Assembly: GCF_003989665.1 (NCBI RefSeq)
Contig: NZ_RZIJ01000023.1
Coordinates: 1-64,000 of the forward strand
DNA from: Azospirillum doebereinerae
GTDB taxonomy: Bacteria > Pseudomonadota > Alphaproteobacteria > Azospirillales > Azospirillaceae
Direction: 5' to 3'
DNA: 64,000 nt
The position numbers were made by a program, and so were the translations under genes. The notes under the pieces were generated by a model. It was not told the origin of the DNA. It did not search any database and worked only from the letters and a program-made list of their open reading frames with translations. Each line of letters opens with the position of its first letter. The stretch's first letter is position 1. Below, piece after piece: positions 48,858 through 56,854 of the stretch.

Positions 48858-49637
48858 GATGATATTCCTGAACGCTCGGCGGCTCGATAGAAGGCGCGCA
48901 CCATAGTGCCACGTCCCCGCCCTGTCAACGCCCGCTGTCGGCACGGGAAACCGTCCGGGGATGAATCGAATCGCGGCCGCGTCGAAGACAGTCACAGCCC
49001 GTACGGGTGTCGATTTCGCAAGACACAACCCAATGAGATCATGTTGAGCGGCGCGCCGAGAGAGACATCGACCGAACCTTCGATGCACAACCCATAGGTC
49101 AAAAATCTGTGATGTGTGTCGATTTTTTATTCACATCTCCAAGCCGCGATGCCAATAAAAATGTTGAAATCATGGATTTTTCTCTCCTTTTTGCCCTCAT
49201 GGAAAGGGGTGACACGGCGTCAATCGCATCACCTTTCAAAACTTGTTCTCTATTTTGTCCGTTGTGCCGCTGGAACGCCAAAGCCTTGAGGCTTCACAAA
49301 CAAAAACTAGGAGTTTACCAGAAAAGAGTCATCATGATTTTAGTTATGAACACCATGATCAAACAATCACCTTGAAATATCATTCAAAAATTTATGAAAT
49401 CCGACGCGCTTATGCGGTTGATTGACGCTGACAGGAAGAAATAAGCGCGTTCCCATTGCCGGTTAATGCTTGATGATGTAAGGGGAGAGAGGTCGCTGAA
49501 CTCGAATTCAGCCTCTTTTCGTTTGGTTTCTCACGGTTCTGGCAGCGAACCGCCGATGGTCCGGACGGACGGAACGGGCGCGCAAAGCGCCGGCCCCGCT
49601 CAACGCCACGCTCGGCGCATCATCGAAGGGGAAGATC
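48858..49637. other. 780-base gene-free region with an AT-rich core
   Basis: About 49090-49450 is visibly AT-rich compared with all neighbouring DNA. One frame (49109-49375) stays open but has no ribosome-binding site and an unlikely amino-acid pattern. Structures seen: gatgtg ... cacatc around 49111-49136; a 10-bp perfect inverted repeat acgcgcttat (49404-49413) with ataagcgcgt (49441-49450); and a terminator-like hairpin at 49489-49519. It probably carries the promoters of rpmJ and of the tctC gene at 49638. Confidence 0.55.
49489..49519 (+). terminator. Terminator-like hairpin before the first tctC gene
   Basis: gctgaa (49495-49500) pairs with ttcagc (49507-49512), with gag/ctc below a two-base bulge, followed by TTTT. 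It would end a short transcript from the AT-rich region, or act as an attenuator for the gene at 49638. Confidence 0.4.
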
Positions 49638-50603
49638 ATGAGATTCTGGAACACTCTGACCATGGCGGCGGCGGGTGCGCTGTTCCTGACGGCGCCGCAA
49701 GCCCAAGCCGCCTATCCGGAGAAGCCGATCACGCTGATCGTCGCGTTCGGCGCCGGCGGCGGCACCGACCTGCTGGTCCGCGCGCTGGCGCCGTTCCTGG
49801 AGAAGGAACTGGGCGAAGGCGCCCGAGTCGAGGTGGTGAACAAGCCCGGCGCCGGCGGCGAGATCGGCTTCGCCGCCATCGCCGACGCCGCGCCGGACGG
49901 CTACACGCTGGGTTCGATCAACTCGCCCAACGTCACCGCGATCCCGATCGAGCGTCAGGCGCGCTATTCGCTGGACCGGCTCGACCCGCTCTACAATCTG
50001 GTCGACGACCCCGGCGCCTTCGCCGCCAACACCGAGGGGCAGTTCAAGACGCTGGCCGACGTGGTGACCTTCGCCAAGGCCAACCCGAACACGGTGACGG
50101 TCGGCACCACCGGCATCGGCTCGGACGATCACCTCGCCATGCTGGTGTTCCAGCGCCAGGCCGGCGTGACCTTCACCCATGTGCCGTTCCAGGGCTCTTC
50201 CGCCAACGAGGCGGCCTTGGCCGGCAAGAAGATCATGCTCAGCTCGGTCAACATCGGCGAGGCGCTGCAGTACAAGCAGAAGGACCCGATCACCGTGCTC
50301 GGCGTGATGGCCGAGAAGCGGGCGGAGAACGCCCCGGACGCCGCGACCTTCAAGGAGCAGGGCTTCGCGGCGCAGATGTCGTCGCTGCGCGGCATCGCGG
50401 CGCCCAAGGGGCTGCCGCCGGAGGTGCGCGCCAAGCTGGTCGAGGCGCTGGGCAAGGCCGCCAACGCCCCCGGCTTCCAGGCCAAGGCCAAGGAGCTGTT
50501 CCAGCCGCTCCGCCTGCTGCCGCCCGAGCAGTACACGGCGGAGCTGACCGCCGCCACCGCCGCGCTGCGCGAGCTGTGGGCCTCCAACCCCTGGCTGAAG
50601 TAA
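49638..50603 (+). CDS. TctC-type tripartite tricarboxylate transporter binding protein (1)
   Basis: 321 residues, Bug/TctC family. Signal peptide MRFWNTLTMAAAGALFLTAPQAQA, then AYPEKPITLIVAFGAGGGTDLLVR at the N-terminus, VVNKPGAGGEIGFAAIADAAPDGYTLG and VGTTGIGSDDHLAMLVFQ, which line the carboxylate-binding pocket. These proteins bind organic acids in the periplasm. The membrane subunits TctA and TctB are not encoded nearby, which is common for the many orphan Bug proteins of this group. It faces a close paralogue (50683-51735) tail to tail. Confidence 0.92.
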   Translation: MRFWNTLTMAAAGALFLTAPQAQAAYPEKPITLIVAFGAGGGTDLLVRALAPFLEKELGEGARVEVVNKPGAGGEIGFAAIADAAPDGYTLGSINSPNVTAIPIERQARYSLDRLDPLYNLVDDPGAFAANTEGQFKTLADVVTFAKANPNTVTVGTTGIGSDDHLAMLVFQRQAGVTFTHVPFQGSSANEAALAGKKIMLSSVNIGEALQYKQKDPITVLGVMAEKRAENAPDAATFKEQGFAAQMSSLRGIAAPKGLPPEVRAKLVEALGKAANAPGFQAKAKELFQPLRLLPPEQYTAELTAATAALRELWASNPWLK

Positions 50604-50621
50604 GCGGCACCGGAAACGACT

Positions 50622-50649
50622 CGGGCGCCGGCCAATCGGTCGGCGCCCG
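50622..50649. terminator. Hairpin between the convergent tctC genes
   Basis: cgggcgccg (50622-50630) pairs with cggcgcccg (50641-50649), and outer ccggaa / ttccgg extend it. No T-run; probably a bidirectional transcription barrier. Confidence 0.5.
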
Positions 50650-50682
50650 TTCCGGCGGGTGACACGGCGACGCGTCACCCGG

Positions 50683-51735
50683 TCACTTCAGCCACGGCGC
50701 TTCCTTCCAGAGGGCACGGAACTGCTCGTCCATCCGCTTCAGCTCCACGGCGTAGGCGTCGGGGGGCAGCAGGCGGAGCGGTTGGTAGGCGCGGGTCGCG
50801 ATCTGCCGGAACTCCGGATGCTCGACCGCCTTGGCGATGGCGTCCACCAGCTTGGCGCGGATCCCCGGGGGCAGGCCGACCGGCGCGGCCAAACCGCGCA
50901 GGGAGGCCATGTTGACCGCGAATCCCTGCTCCTTGAAGGTCGGGACGTCGGGCGCCTGGTCCCAGCGCTGGTCGGTCATCACGCCCAGGATGCGGATCGG
51001 GTCGCCTTCGCGGGCGCGCTGCGATTCGCCGATGTTCATCGAACTCAACTGGATGTGCCGGCCCAGCAGCGCGCGGTGGGCGTCGGCGCTGCCCGGAAAC
51101 GGCACATGCGTCAACTGGACCTGGGTCAGGCGCTGGAACATCAGCATGGCGAGGTGGTCGTCGGAACCGATGCCGGTGGTGCCGACCGTCACCGTGTTCG
51201 GGTTGGCCTTGGCGTAGGCCGCGACATCGGCCAGCGTCCGCATCGGGCTGTCCTTGTGGACCACGAAGGAACCCGGATCGTCGACCAGGTTGTAGAGCGG
51301 GTCGAGCCGGTCCAGCGAGAAGCGAGCGTGCCGCTCGATCGGGATCGTCACGACGTTGGGCGAGTTGATGAGGCCCAGCGTGTAGCCGTCCGGCGCCGCG
51401 TCGGCGATGGCGGCGAAGCCGATCTCCCCGCCGGCCCCTGGGCGGTTCATCACGACGACCCGCGCGGTGCCGCCCAGCTCCTTCTCGATGAAGGGCGCCA
51501 GCGAGCGCACGATGAAGTCCGACCCGCCGCCCGCCGCGTAGCCGACGATCAGGGAAATCGGCTTGTCCGGATAGGCGGCCTGGGCCTGGGGCGCCGTCAG
51601 GCCGACCAGCGCGGCCAGCGCCAGCGCGCCCAACCCACGCCCCAACCCACGACAAAGCGCCGCGCCCCGGCCGGCCACCCCGAACGCACCCGCGCGTGCC
51701 CGTTGCTGTTTGCCCCGCGACCTCAAACCGACCAT
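50683..51735 (-). CDS. TctC-type binding protein (2)
   Basis: 350 residues. A long basic N-region and signal helix (to about residue 55, ending PQAQAAYPDKPIS) precede the Bug domain: YAAGGGSDFIVRSLAPFIEKE, MNRPGAGGEIGFAAIADAAPDGYTLGLINSPN and AKANPNTVTVGTTGIGSDDHLAML. Large blocks are identical or nearly so to the first tctC gene, so the pair arose by duplication. The ligand-contact positions differ (for example FGAGGGTD against YAAGGGSD). ATG 51735 has a strong AAGGAG; upstream ATGs to 51921 are rejected. No TctAB is adjacent. Confidence 0.92.
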   Translation of the reverse strand: MVGLRSRGKQQRARAGAFGVAGRGAALCRGLGRGLGALALAALVGLTAPQAQAAYPDKPISLIVGYAAGGGSDFIVRSLAPFIEKELGGTARVVVMNRPGAGGEIGFAAIADAAPDGYTLGLINSPNVVTIPIERHARFSLDRLDPLYNLVDDPGSFVVHKDSPMRTLADVAAYAKANPNTVTVGTTGIGSDDHLAMLMFQRLTQVQLTHVPFPGSADAHRALLGRHIQLSSMNIGESQRAREGDPIRILGVMTDQRWDQAPDVPTFKEQGFAVNMASLRGLAAPVGLPPGIRAKLVDAIAKAVEHPEFRQIATRAYQPLRLLPPDAYAVELKRMDEQFRALWKEAPWLK

Positions 51736-52053
51736 CGCACGCTTCTCCTTCCGAAGGCTTCGTACAACCAAGCCCTCGCCTGGGTTGTTTCCGACACGCC
51801 TGACTTGCTTTTCATCGAATTTCAAACGCTCCAGTGATTTTAACGTGAACGACGAATCCTCTCCATAGGGGAAATTGACGCGGGCAAACCATCGTTTGAC
51901 GATAAAACGGCAATCCATCATATTCTAATACTTGCCGTCATTCGGCGGATGATGCGCGCATGACGGGTGCGCCCGGCCCGCCATCACCGCCGCAGGTCGT
52001 CCGGCCGTCCCGCTTCCTGGGACGGGCCGCCCGTTGCGAAAGGCTTTTCCACC
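51736..52053. other. 318-base divergent promoter region, tctC(2) / RraA-type gene
   Basis: No gene seen. Around 51780-51960 the base composition drops and AT-rich patches occur (tgattttaacg, catatt ctaatac). The sequence atcgtttgacgat (about 51890-51902) is partly palindromic and could be an operator. Both flanking genes start outward. Confidence 0.5.
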
Positions 52054-52722
52054 ATGACCGTCCACAAAGACTTTTCCCGCCCCGCCGCCACCCTGGTCGA
52101 AGCGCTCGGCGCGCAGGCGCCCGCCACCCTGCACGAGGCGATGGGCAAGAAGGGGGCGATGGGCCACCCGATCAAGCCGCTCTACCCCGGCATGCGGCTG
52201 CGCGGACCGGCGCTGACCGTGTCCTGCGGCCCGACCGACAACCTGATGATCCACATCGCCGTCGCGCTCGCCAAGCCGGGCGACGTTCTGGTCGTCGACT
52301 TCAAAGGCATGACCGACGCCGGCCCCTGGGGCGACATCCTGACCGCCTCGGCGGTGGCGCGCGGGTTGGGTGGGCTGGTGATCGACGGCTGCGTGCGCGA
52401 CGCGGCGGCGATCCGCGACATGGGCTTCCCGGTCTTCTGCCGGGGCACCAACATGAAGGGCACCAACAAGACCGACGCCAAGGGCGACGTGAACACCACC
52501 ATCGTCTGCGGCGGCGTGATCGTCTCGGCCGGCGACATCGTGGTGGCCGACGACGACGGCGTGGTGGTGGTGCCCCGGGATCTCGCCGCCGACACGCTCG
52601 AGAAGGCCCTGGCCCGCGAAGCGGCGGAGGAGCAGTACCGCCACAAGCTGGAGGCCGGCGAGACGACCATCGAGTTGCTGAACCTGAAGCCCTACCTGGA
52701 CGCCGTCGGCCTCGCCCTGTGA
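52054..52722 (+). CDS. RraA-family aldolase (4-hydroxy-4-methyl-2-oxoglutarate aldolase type)
   Basis: 222 residues. The RraA/HMG aldolase signature GLVIDGCVRD is at 107-116, with Asp111 and Arg115/Asp116 as substrate- and metal-binding residues; PLYPGMRLRGPALTV and DDDGVVVVPRDLA are other family blocks. Members of this length cleave 4-hydroxy-4-methyl-2-oxoglutarate or 4-carboxy derivatives to pyruvate, and often decarboxylate oxaloacetate; the shorter RraA RNase E inhibitors lack the C-terminal helix seen here. It is 54 bases upstream of a 2-hydroxyacid dehydrogenase and near two organic-acid binding proteins, which suggests an organic-acid catabolic group. Confidence 0.87.
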   Translation: MTVHKDFSRPAATLVEALGAQAPATLHEAMGKKGAMGHPIKPLYPGMRLRGPALTVSCGPTDNLMIHIAVALAKPGDVLVVDFKGMTDAGPWGDILTASAVARGLGGLVIDGCVRDAAAIRDMGFPVFCRGTNMKGTNKTDAKGDVNTTIVCGGVIVSAGDIVVADDDGVVVVPRDLAADTLEKALAREAAEEQYRHKLEAGETTIELLNLKPYLDAVGLAL

Positions 52723-52776
52723 TCCTGGCCCCGCCGCCCCGCCCGAACCGGACAAAGACCGAGACCGAGACCGACC

Positions 52777-53730
52777 ATGCCCGACATCATCGTTTCCGAA
52801 TTCATGCAGCCCAGCGCGGTGGACGAGCTGCGGCGCGATTTCGACGTGCTCTATGACGAAACGCTCTACCGCCGGCTCGACGAGTTGTACGCGCTGGGCC
52901 GCGACGCCCGCGCCATCTGCATCCGCAACGAGACGGAGATTCGCGGCGCCTTCTTCGACGCCTTCCCCAACCTGAAGGCGGTCGGCCGGCTCGGCGTCGG
53001 GTTGGACAACATCGACGTTCCGGCCTGCCAGGAGCGCGGGATCGCCGTGCTGCCGGCCACCGGCGCCAACGAGGTGTCGGTCGCCGAGCTCGCCATCGCC
53101 GGGTTGATGATGCTGGTGCGCGGGACCGCCTATTTCGCGACTCCGGAGGTGGTGGCCGGCCGCTGGCCGCGCGGCACGCTGATCGGGCGCGAGGTGTCGG
53201 GCAAGACGCTGGGAATCGTCGGCTTCGGCCGCATCGGTCGTCACGTCGCACGCCGCGCCCAAGGGCTGGACATGACCGTCACCGCCGCCGATCCCTTCCT
53301 GCCGGACGACCACCCGGTCTGGGCGCAGACGGGCGTGCGCAAGGTCTCGTTCGACCGGTTGTGGGAGGAGTCCGACGCCATCAGCCTGCATCTTCCCTTC
53401 ACCCCCGACACCCACGCCATGGTGAACGCCGGGGTGATCGCCCGCTTCAAGCCCGGCGCGATCCTCGTCAACGTCGCGCGCGGCGGCGTGGTGGACGAGG
53501 TGGCGCTGGCGGCGGCGCTGAAGAGTGGCCATGTCGGCGGCGCGCTGCTCGACGTCTTCGCGACGGAGCCGCTCCCGGCGGACAACCCGTTCCACGGCGT
53601 GCCGAACCTGATCCTGACTCCGCACATCGGCGCCACCACCGACGAGGCCCGCATCCGCACCGGCCACATGATCGCCGACAACGTGCGGGCGGTGCTGACC
53701 GGCCGCATCCCGGACACCGCCATAATCTGA
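52777..53730 (+). CDS. D-isomer-type 2-hydroxyacid dehydrogenase
   Basis: 317 residues. NAD(P)-binding GFGRIGRHVARRA (about 149-161), catalytic Arg in NVARGGVVDE (about 230), Glu in DVFATEPLP (about 263) and His in LTPHIGATTDEAR (about 285) are all present. It should interconvert a 2-hydroxy acid and a 2-oxo acid in the cytoplasm. The N-terminus (IIVSEFMQPSAVDELRRDFDVLYD) is similar to (S)-sulfolactate dehydrogenases and some hydroxypyruvate reductases, so the substrate is open. Its last codons and stop lie in an 18-base tandem duplication. It probably forms an operon with the RraA-type gene. Confidence 0.9.
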   Translation: MPDIIVSEFMQPSAVDELRRDFDVLYDETLYRRLDELYALGRDARAICIRNETEIRGAFFDAFPNLKAVGRLGVGLDNIDVPACQERGIAVLPATGANEVSVAELAIAGLMMLVRGTAYFATPEVVAGRWPRGTLIGREVSGKTLGIVGFGRIGRHVARRAQGLDMTVTAADPFLPDDHPVWAQTGVRKVSFDRLWEESDAISLHLPFTPDTHAMVNAGVIARFKPGAILVNVARGGVVDEVALAAALKSGHVGGALLDVFATEPLPADNPFHGVPNLILTPHIGATTDEARIRTGHMIADNVRAVLTGRIPDTAII

Positions 53731-53749
53731 CACACCGCCATAATCTGAC
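53714..53749. repeat. 18-base tandem duplication across a stop codon
   Basis: acaccgccataatctgac occurs twice in a row (53714-53731, 53732-53749). The first copy contains the last codons and the TGA (53728-53730) of the 2-hydroxyacid dehydrogenase gene; the second copy repeats that TGA in the same frame. Confidence 0.95.
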
Positions 53750-53786
53750 GAGGTGAGGCGCGGCCCCGCGCAACGGGCCGCGCGCA

Positions 53787-53820
53787 CTCCTGTTGAACGG
53801 ACACCCACATTCAACAGGAG
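53787..53820 (+). promoter_or_regulatory. Hairpin covering the ribosome-binding site of the small lipoprotein gene
   Basis: ctcctgttgaa (53787-53797) and ttcaacaggag (53810-53820) form a perfect 11-bp stem with a 12-base loop. The right arm ends in AGGAG, the ribosome-binding site of the ATG at 53828, so folded RNA would hide it. It may be a translational switch or thermometer; it has no T-run, so it is a poor terminator. Confidence 0.55.
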
Positions 53821-53827
53821 CGCCGCC

Positions 53828-53980
53828 ATGCTGCGCGTCGTGATGATCCCCCTCTTCGCCCTTGCCCTGCTCGCTGGTTGCTCGACCGGAACCCCGTCCA
53901 CAAGCGGCGGCGCGCCCCAGGCGTCGGTCGGTTCCGGCGGAGGCGGCGACTGGTCCTATGGCAGCGGCAGCACCGATTGA
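53828..53980 (+). CDS. Small lipoprotein (50 residues)
   Basis: MLRVVMIPLFALALLAGCST carries a clear lipobox LLAGC (Cys18). The mature part is about 33 residues, rich in Ser, Gly, Thr and Pro and ending GGGGDWSYGSGSTD, with no known domain. It has a strong AGGAG ribosome-binding site, which lies in a hairpin. Lipid-anchored peptides of this size are often entericidin-like or envelope spacers; no function can be assigned. It is shorter than most gene-finders accept once the true start is used. Confidence 0.75.
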   Translation: MLRVVMIPLFALALLAGCSTGTPSTSGGAPQASVGSGGGGDWSYGSGSTD

Positions 53981-54711
53981 CGGTCTGGCCCTCGGGACCG
54001 GAGACGCGGGCGCCTGTTTCTGGAAGCAGTTTCAAAATGATTGGAACAATCGGCGCCCCCGTCCGGCGTTACTATCACCTCACCACACAGGAACCCGACT
54101 GGTTCCCCGACGCCGATCAGCGCGTCGGACGACGTCTTCTTGCAAAAAGCAGAGACGCCGAAGTGAATCCATGCCCGCACACCGGAAATCTGTGTTGCGC
54201 CCATGACGATTCATAAAGAATTCAAAAACAATTTGTCGTGCCATCAATAAAGTTCAGACAACCTATCTTTCCTATTTGCGTACAGACCTCAGCCCCTCAG
54301 ACAATCACCTCGTCTTTTATCGGCCTTCTATCTGAGCACAAACATTGTTGTGCAAAAATTTTGTGCAACAACTTCCTGACTTACACCCCCAATCGGACGA
54401 TACATCAAAAAATCTCAAATGCCGCAGGAACCATGGGGTTTCTGTGGGTCGGACCGCTGAGCGTTACATCATGGTTACGGCGCATCGACAAAACTGAAGC
54501 ATAAAATACAGGCACATTCCGTATGGATATGCCATCGGGTCAGGCGCTGGTAGGCCGAAAGGCACAGAACCTCGGCGCCCCGACCAGGGCAGGTACGAAC
54601 AAATCATTGATGCACAACGATTTTAATCTCCTGGCACGCCGTGTGCTTTTAGGGCTCCGAACGCAGATTTGGAGGCGGTTCCCGCCCCTCCCCCTCAACG
54701 GAGATGAAGAA
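53981..54711. other. 731-base gene-free region with an AT-rich core
   Basis: About 54190-54520 is AT-rich, like the stretch near 49.1-49.45 kb. An open frame (54238-54504) has no ribosome-binding site and looks non-coding. Around 54345-54372, ttgttgtgcaaaa and ttttgtgcaacaa can form an AT-rich stem with two wobble pairs. The last part contains the ribosome-binding site GGAGA for the gene at 54712. I looked for a TPP riboswitch and did not find one. Confidence 0.5.
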
Positions 54712-55566
54712 ATGTCGAAGAAGGTCGTGCTTTCCCTGGCCGCGCTCGGTCTGGCCGTCGCCGCGTCACCGGCCGCCGCGCTGGATTGGAGCGACACGTC
54801 GGTCAGCTACCGCCTGGGCACGAACTTCCGCGAGCCGGCCGTCACCCGCTCCAACGGCGAGGCGCGCCAGATCACCAAGAACATCGTCGCCTTCACCCAT
54901 GTGAACGGCTACTCGCTGGGCGGCAACTTCCTCAACGTCGACATCCTGAAGTCCAACCGCGCCGACCCGGCGTCCGGCGGCGACACCGGCGCGGTCGAGG
55001 CCTATGTGGTCTACCGCCACGACCTGAGCCTGAACAAGGTCACCGGCACCAAGAACTTTGCCTTCGGCCCGATCAAGGACATCGCCATCGAGGCCGGCGT
55101 CGACCTGAACACCAAGAACACCACCTTCGCCTCGCGCAAGGTTCTGCCGGTGGTCGGCCCCTCCTTCTCCTTCGACGTGCCCGGATTCCTGACCGTGGCC
55201 GTGCTGGCCAGCAAGGAGTGGAACCACAACGGCATCACCAGGAAAGAGGTCGAGTTCGACGCGGCGCCGATCCTGGCCACCGCCTGGAACATCCCGCTCG
55301 GCACCGTCGGCGTCCCGGTCAACTTCGAGGGCTTCGGCAACATCGTCGGCCCGAAGGGCAAGGACGGCTTCAACCGCGAGACCAAGACCGAGATCCTGGT
55401 CCGTCCCAAGCTGATGTGGGACGTCGGCGCCGCCTTCGGGAAGGAGAAGACCCTCAAGGCCGGCTTCGGCTGGCAGTACTGGTACAACAAGTTCGGCAAC
55501 GACCACACCAAGGTCCAGGGGTCCATCGAAAGCGCGCCGATCTTCGAGGCGCAGCTCCACTTCTAA
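54712..55566 (+). CDS. Probable Tsx-like outer-membrane channel
   Basis: 284 residues. A signal peptide (MSKKVVLSLAALGLAVAASPAAA) is followed by an entry LDWSDTSVSYRLGTNFREP and many short alternating strands typical of a small beta-barrel, ending in EAQLHF with the C-terminal Phe used for barrel assembly. The start of the mature chain and the VAFTHVNGYSLGGNFLNVDILKSNRAD block resemble nucleoside-channel Tsx relatives. It lies just upstream of an NMT1/SsuABC-type importer and could admit its substrate. Identification as an outer-membrane barrel is firmer than the Tsx label. ATG 54712 follows GGAGA; upstream frame to 54523 is AT-rich and rejected. Confidence 0.65.
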   Translation: MSKKVVLSLAALGLAVAASPAAALDWSDTSVSYRLGTNFREPAVTRSNGEARQITKNIVAFTHVNGYSLGGNFLNVDILKSNRADPASGGDTGAVEAYVVYRHDLSLNKVTGTKNFAFGPIKDIAIEAGVDLNTKNTTFASRKVLPVVGPSFSFDVPGFLTVAVLASKEWNHNGITRKEVEFDAAPILATAWNIPLGTVGVPVNFEGFGNIVGPKGKDGFNRETKTEILVRPKLMWDVGAAFGKEKTLKAGFGWQYWYNKFGNDHTKVQGSIESAPIFEAQLHF

Positions 55567-55657
55567 GCCCGTCCCGGCCGCTCGGGCGGTCTCCGGCGCC
55601 CATCCCGCCGGAGACCGTCTCCTCCGATACCCCCTTGAGACCCGCGAGAGTGAGAGC

Positions 55658-56704
55658 ATGATGTTCAAGACGATCCGTTCGATGCTGGCCGGCGCCGGCC
55701 TCGCCGCCGCCGCCCTGACCGCCGGCAACGCCATGACCGCCGGCGGCGCCCTGGCCGCCACCTCGGTGAAGTTCACGCTGGACTGGAAGTTCGAAGGCCC
55801 CGCCGCCGCCTTCCTGGTCGCCGCCGACAAGGGCTATTTCGCGGCCGAGGGGCTGGACGTCACCATCGATTCGGGCAACGGCTCGTCGGGCGCCGTGACC
55901 CGCGTCGCCAGCGGCGCCTACGACATCGGCATGGCCGATTTCAACTCGATGATGGAGTTCAACGACAAGAACCCAGACAAGGCGATGAAGGCCGCCTTCA
56001 TCGTTTACGACATCCCGCCCTTCTCGCTGTTCGCCCTGAAGAAGAGCGGCATCGCCAAACCGGCCGACCTCGCCGGCAAGACGATGGGCGCTCCGGTGTT
56101 CGATGCCCCGCGCAAGCTGTTCCCGGCCTACGCCAAGGCCGTCGGCGTCGCCCCCGATTCGGTGACCTGGAAGAGCATGGACCCGCCGCTGCGCGAGCCG
56201 ATGCTGGTGCGCGGCGAGGTGCAGGCGATCTCCGGCTTCTACTTCACCAGCCTGCTGAACCTGCGGGCGCTGGGCGTGACCGAGAAGGACCTGACGATCT
56301 TCAACTTCGCCGACGCCGGGGTCAGCCTGTACGGCAACGCCCTGATCCCGTCGCCCAAGCTGATGAAGGAGAACCCCGAGGCGCTGAAGGGCTTCCTGCG
56401 CGCGGTGGTGAAGGGCTGGCGCGACGTGGCCGCCAACCCGGCGGACGGCATCAAGGCGATCAAGAAGCGCGACCCGCTGATCGACGACGCGCTGGAACTC
56501 GACCGCCTGAAGATGGCGCTGGAGATGTGCGTCCTGACCCCGGACGTGAAGGCCGACGGCATGGGCGGCGTGCGCGCCGACCGACTGGAGGCGGCCATCG
56601 CGCAGGTGTCGGCGACCTTCGGCTTCGCCAAGACGCCGGCGGCATCCGACGTGTTCGACGCCTCCTTCCTGCCCTCCGCCGCCGAGCGCAAGCTGACGCC
56701 GTAA
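55658..56704 (+). CDS. NMT1/THI5-like ABC transporter substrate-binding protein
   Basis: 348 residues. A signal peptide (to about residue 34, AGGALAATS) precedes the domain beginning VKFTLDWKFEGPAAAFLVAADKGYFAAEGLDVTI, the family signature, then SGNGSSGAVTRVASGAYDIGMADFNSMMEF. Such proteins bind sulfonates, nitrate, taurine, riboflavin or thiamine-pyrimidine precursors; sequence alone does not choose. The ATPase and permease follow on the same strand, separated by a palindromic element. Two Met codons begin it (MMFKTIRS); ATG 55658 is the first. Confidence 0.9.
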   Translation: MMFKTIRSMLAGAGLAAAALTAGNAMTAGGALAATSVKFTLDWKFEGPAAAFLVAADKGYFAAEGLDVTIDSGNGSSGAVTRVASGAYDIGMADFNSMMEFNDKNPDKAMKAAFIVYDIPPFSLFALKKSGIAKPADLAGKTMGAPVFDAPRKLFPAYAKAVGVAPDSVTWKSMDPPLREPMLVRGEVQAISGFYFTSLLNLRALGVTEKDLTIFNFADAGVSLYGNALIPSPKLMKENPEALKGFLRAVVKGWRDVAANPADGIKAIKKRDPLIDDALELDRLKMALEMCVLTPDVKADGMGGVRADRLEAAIAQVSATFGFAKTPAASDVFDASFLPSAAERKLTP

Positions 56705-56718
56705 GGGCTTAGCACTGA

Positions 56719-56828
56719 AGCCCTTCTCCCCTTGAGGGAGAAGGGTTGGGATGAGGGGTATTCCGCCGCAGGCGGAAAGCTTGCGTCCCCTCACCCCAAC
56801 CCCTCTCCCACAAGGGGAGAGGGGCTCC
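56719..56828. repeat. Palindromic element copy G (different sequence type)
   Basis: cttctccccttgagggagaag and ctctcccacaaggggagag are two hairpins; between them atgaggggt and cccctcacc also pair, and an inner ttccgccgcaggcggaa hairpin occupies the centre. The layout (two outer hairpins and a central one) recalls copies B, D and F but the sequence is distinct. It lies between the binding-protein and ATPase genes of the importer. Confidence 0.75.
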
Positions 56829-56854
56829 TGACTGAAAACAGAGGAAACGGACGG

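Noticed and set aside
49109-49375. Open frame of 88 codons in the AT-rich stretch.
   Set aside because: No ribosome-binding site before its ATG and no protein-like pattern; it reads as chance in low-GC non-coding DNA.
54238-54504. Open frame of 88 codons in the second AT-rich stretch.
   Set aside because: Only a GTG start with no ribosome-binding site, and unusual Cys/Thr-rich composition; not supported as a gene.
53981-54711. TPP riboswitch before the barrel and NMT1-type importer genes.
   Set aside because: The GGGGTGC, CTGAGA and CCTGATCTGG-type boxes are not present; CTGAGC at about 54332 is isolated.
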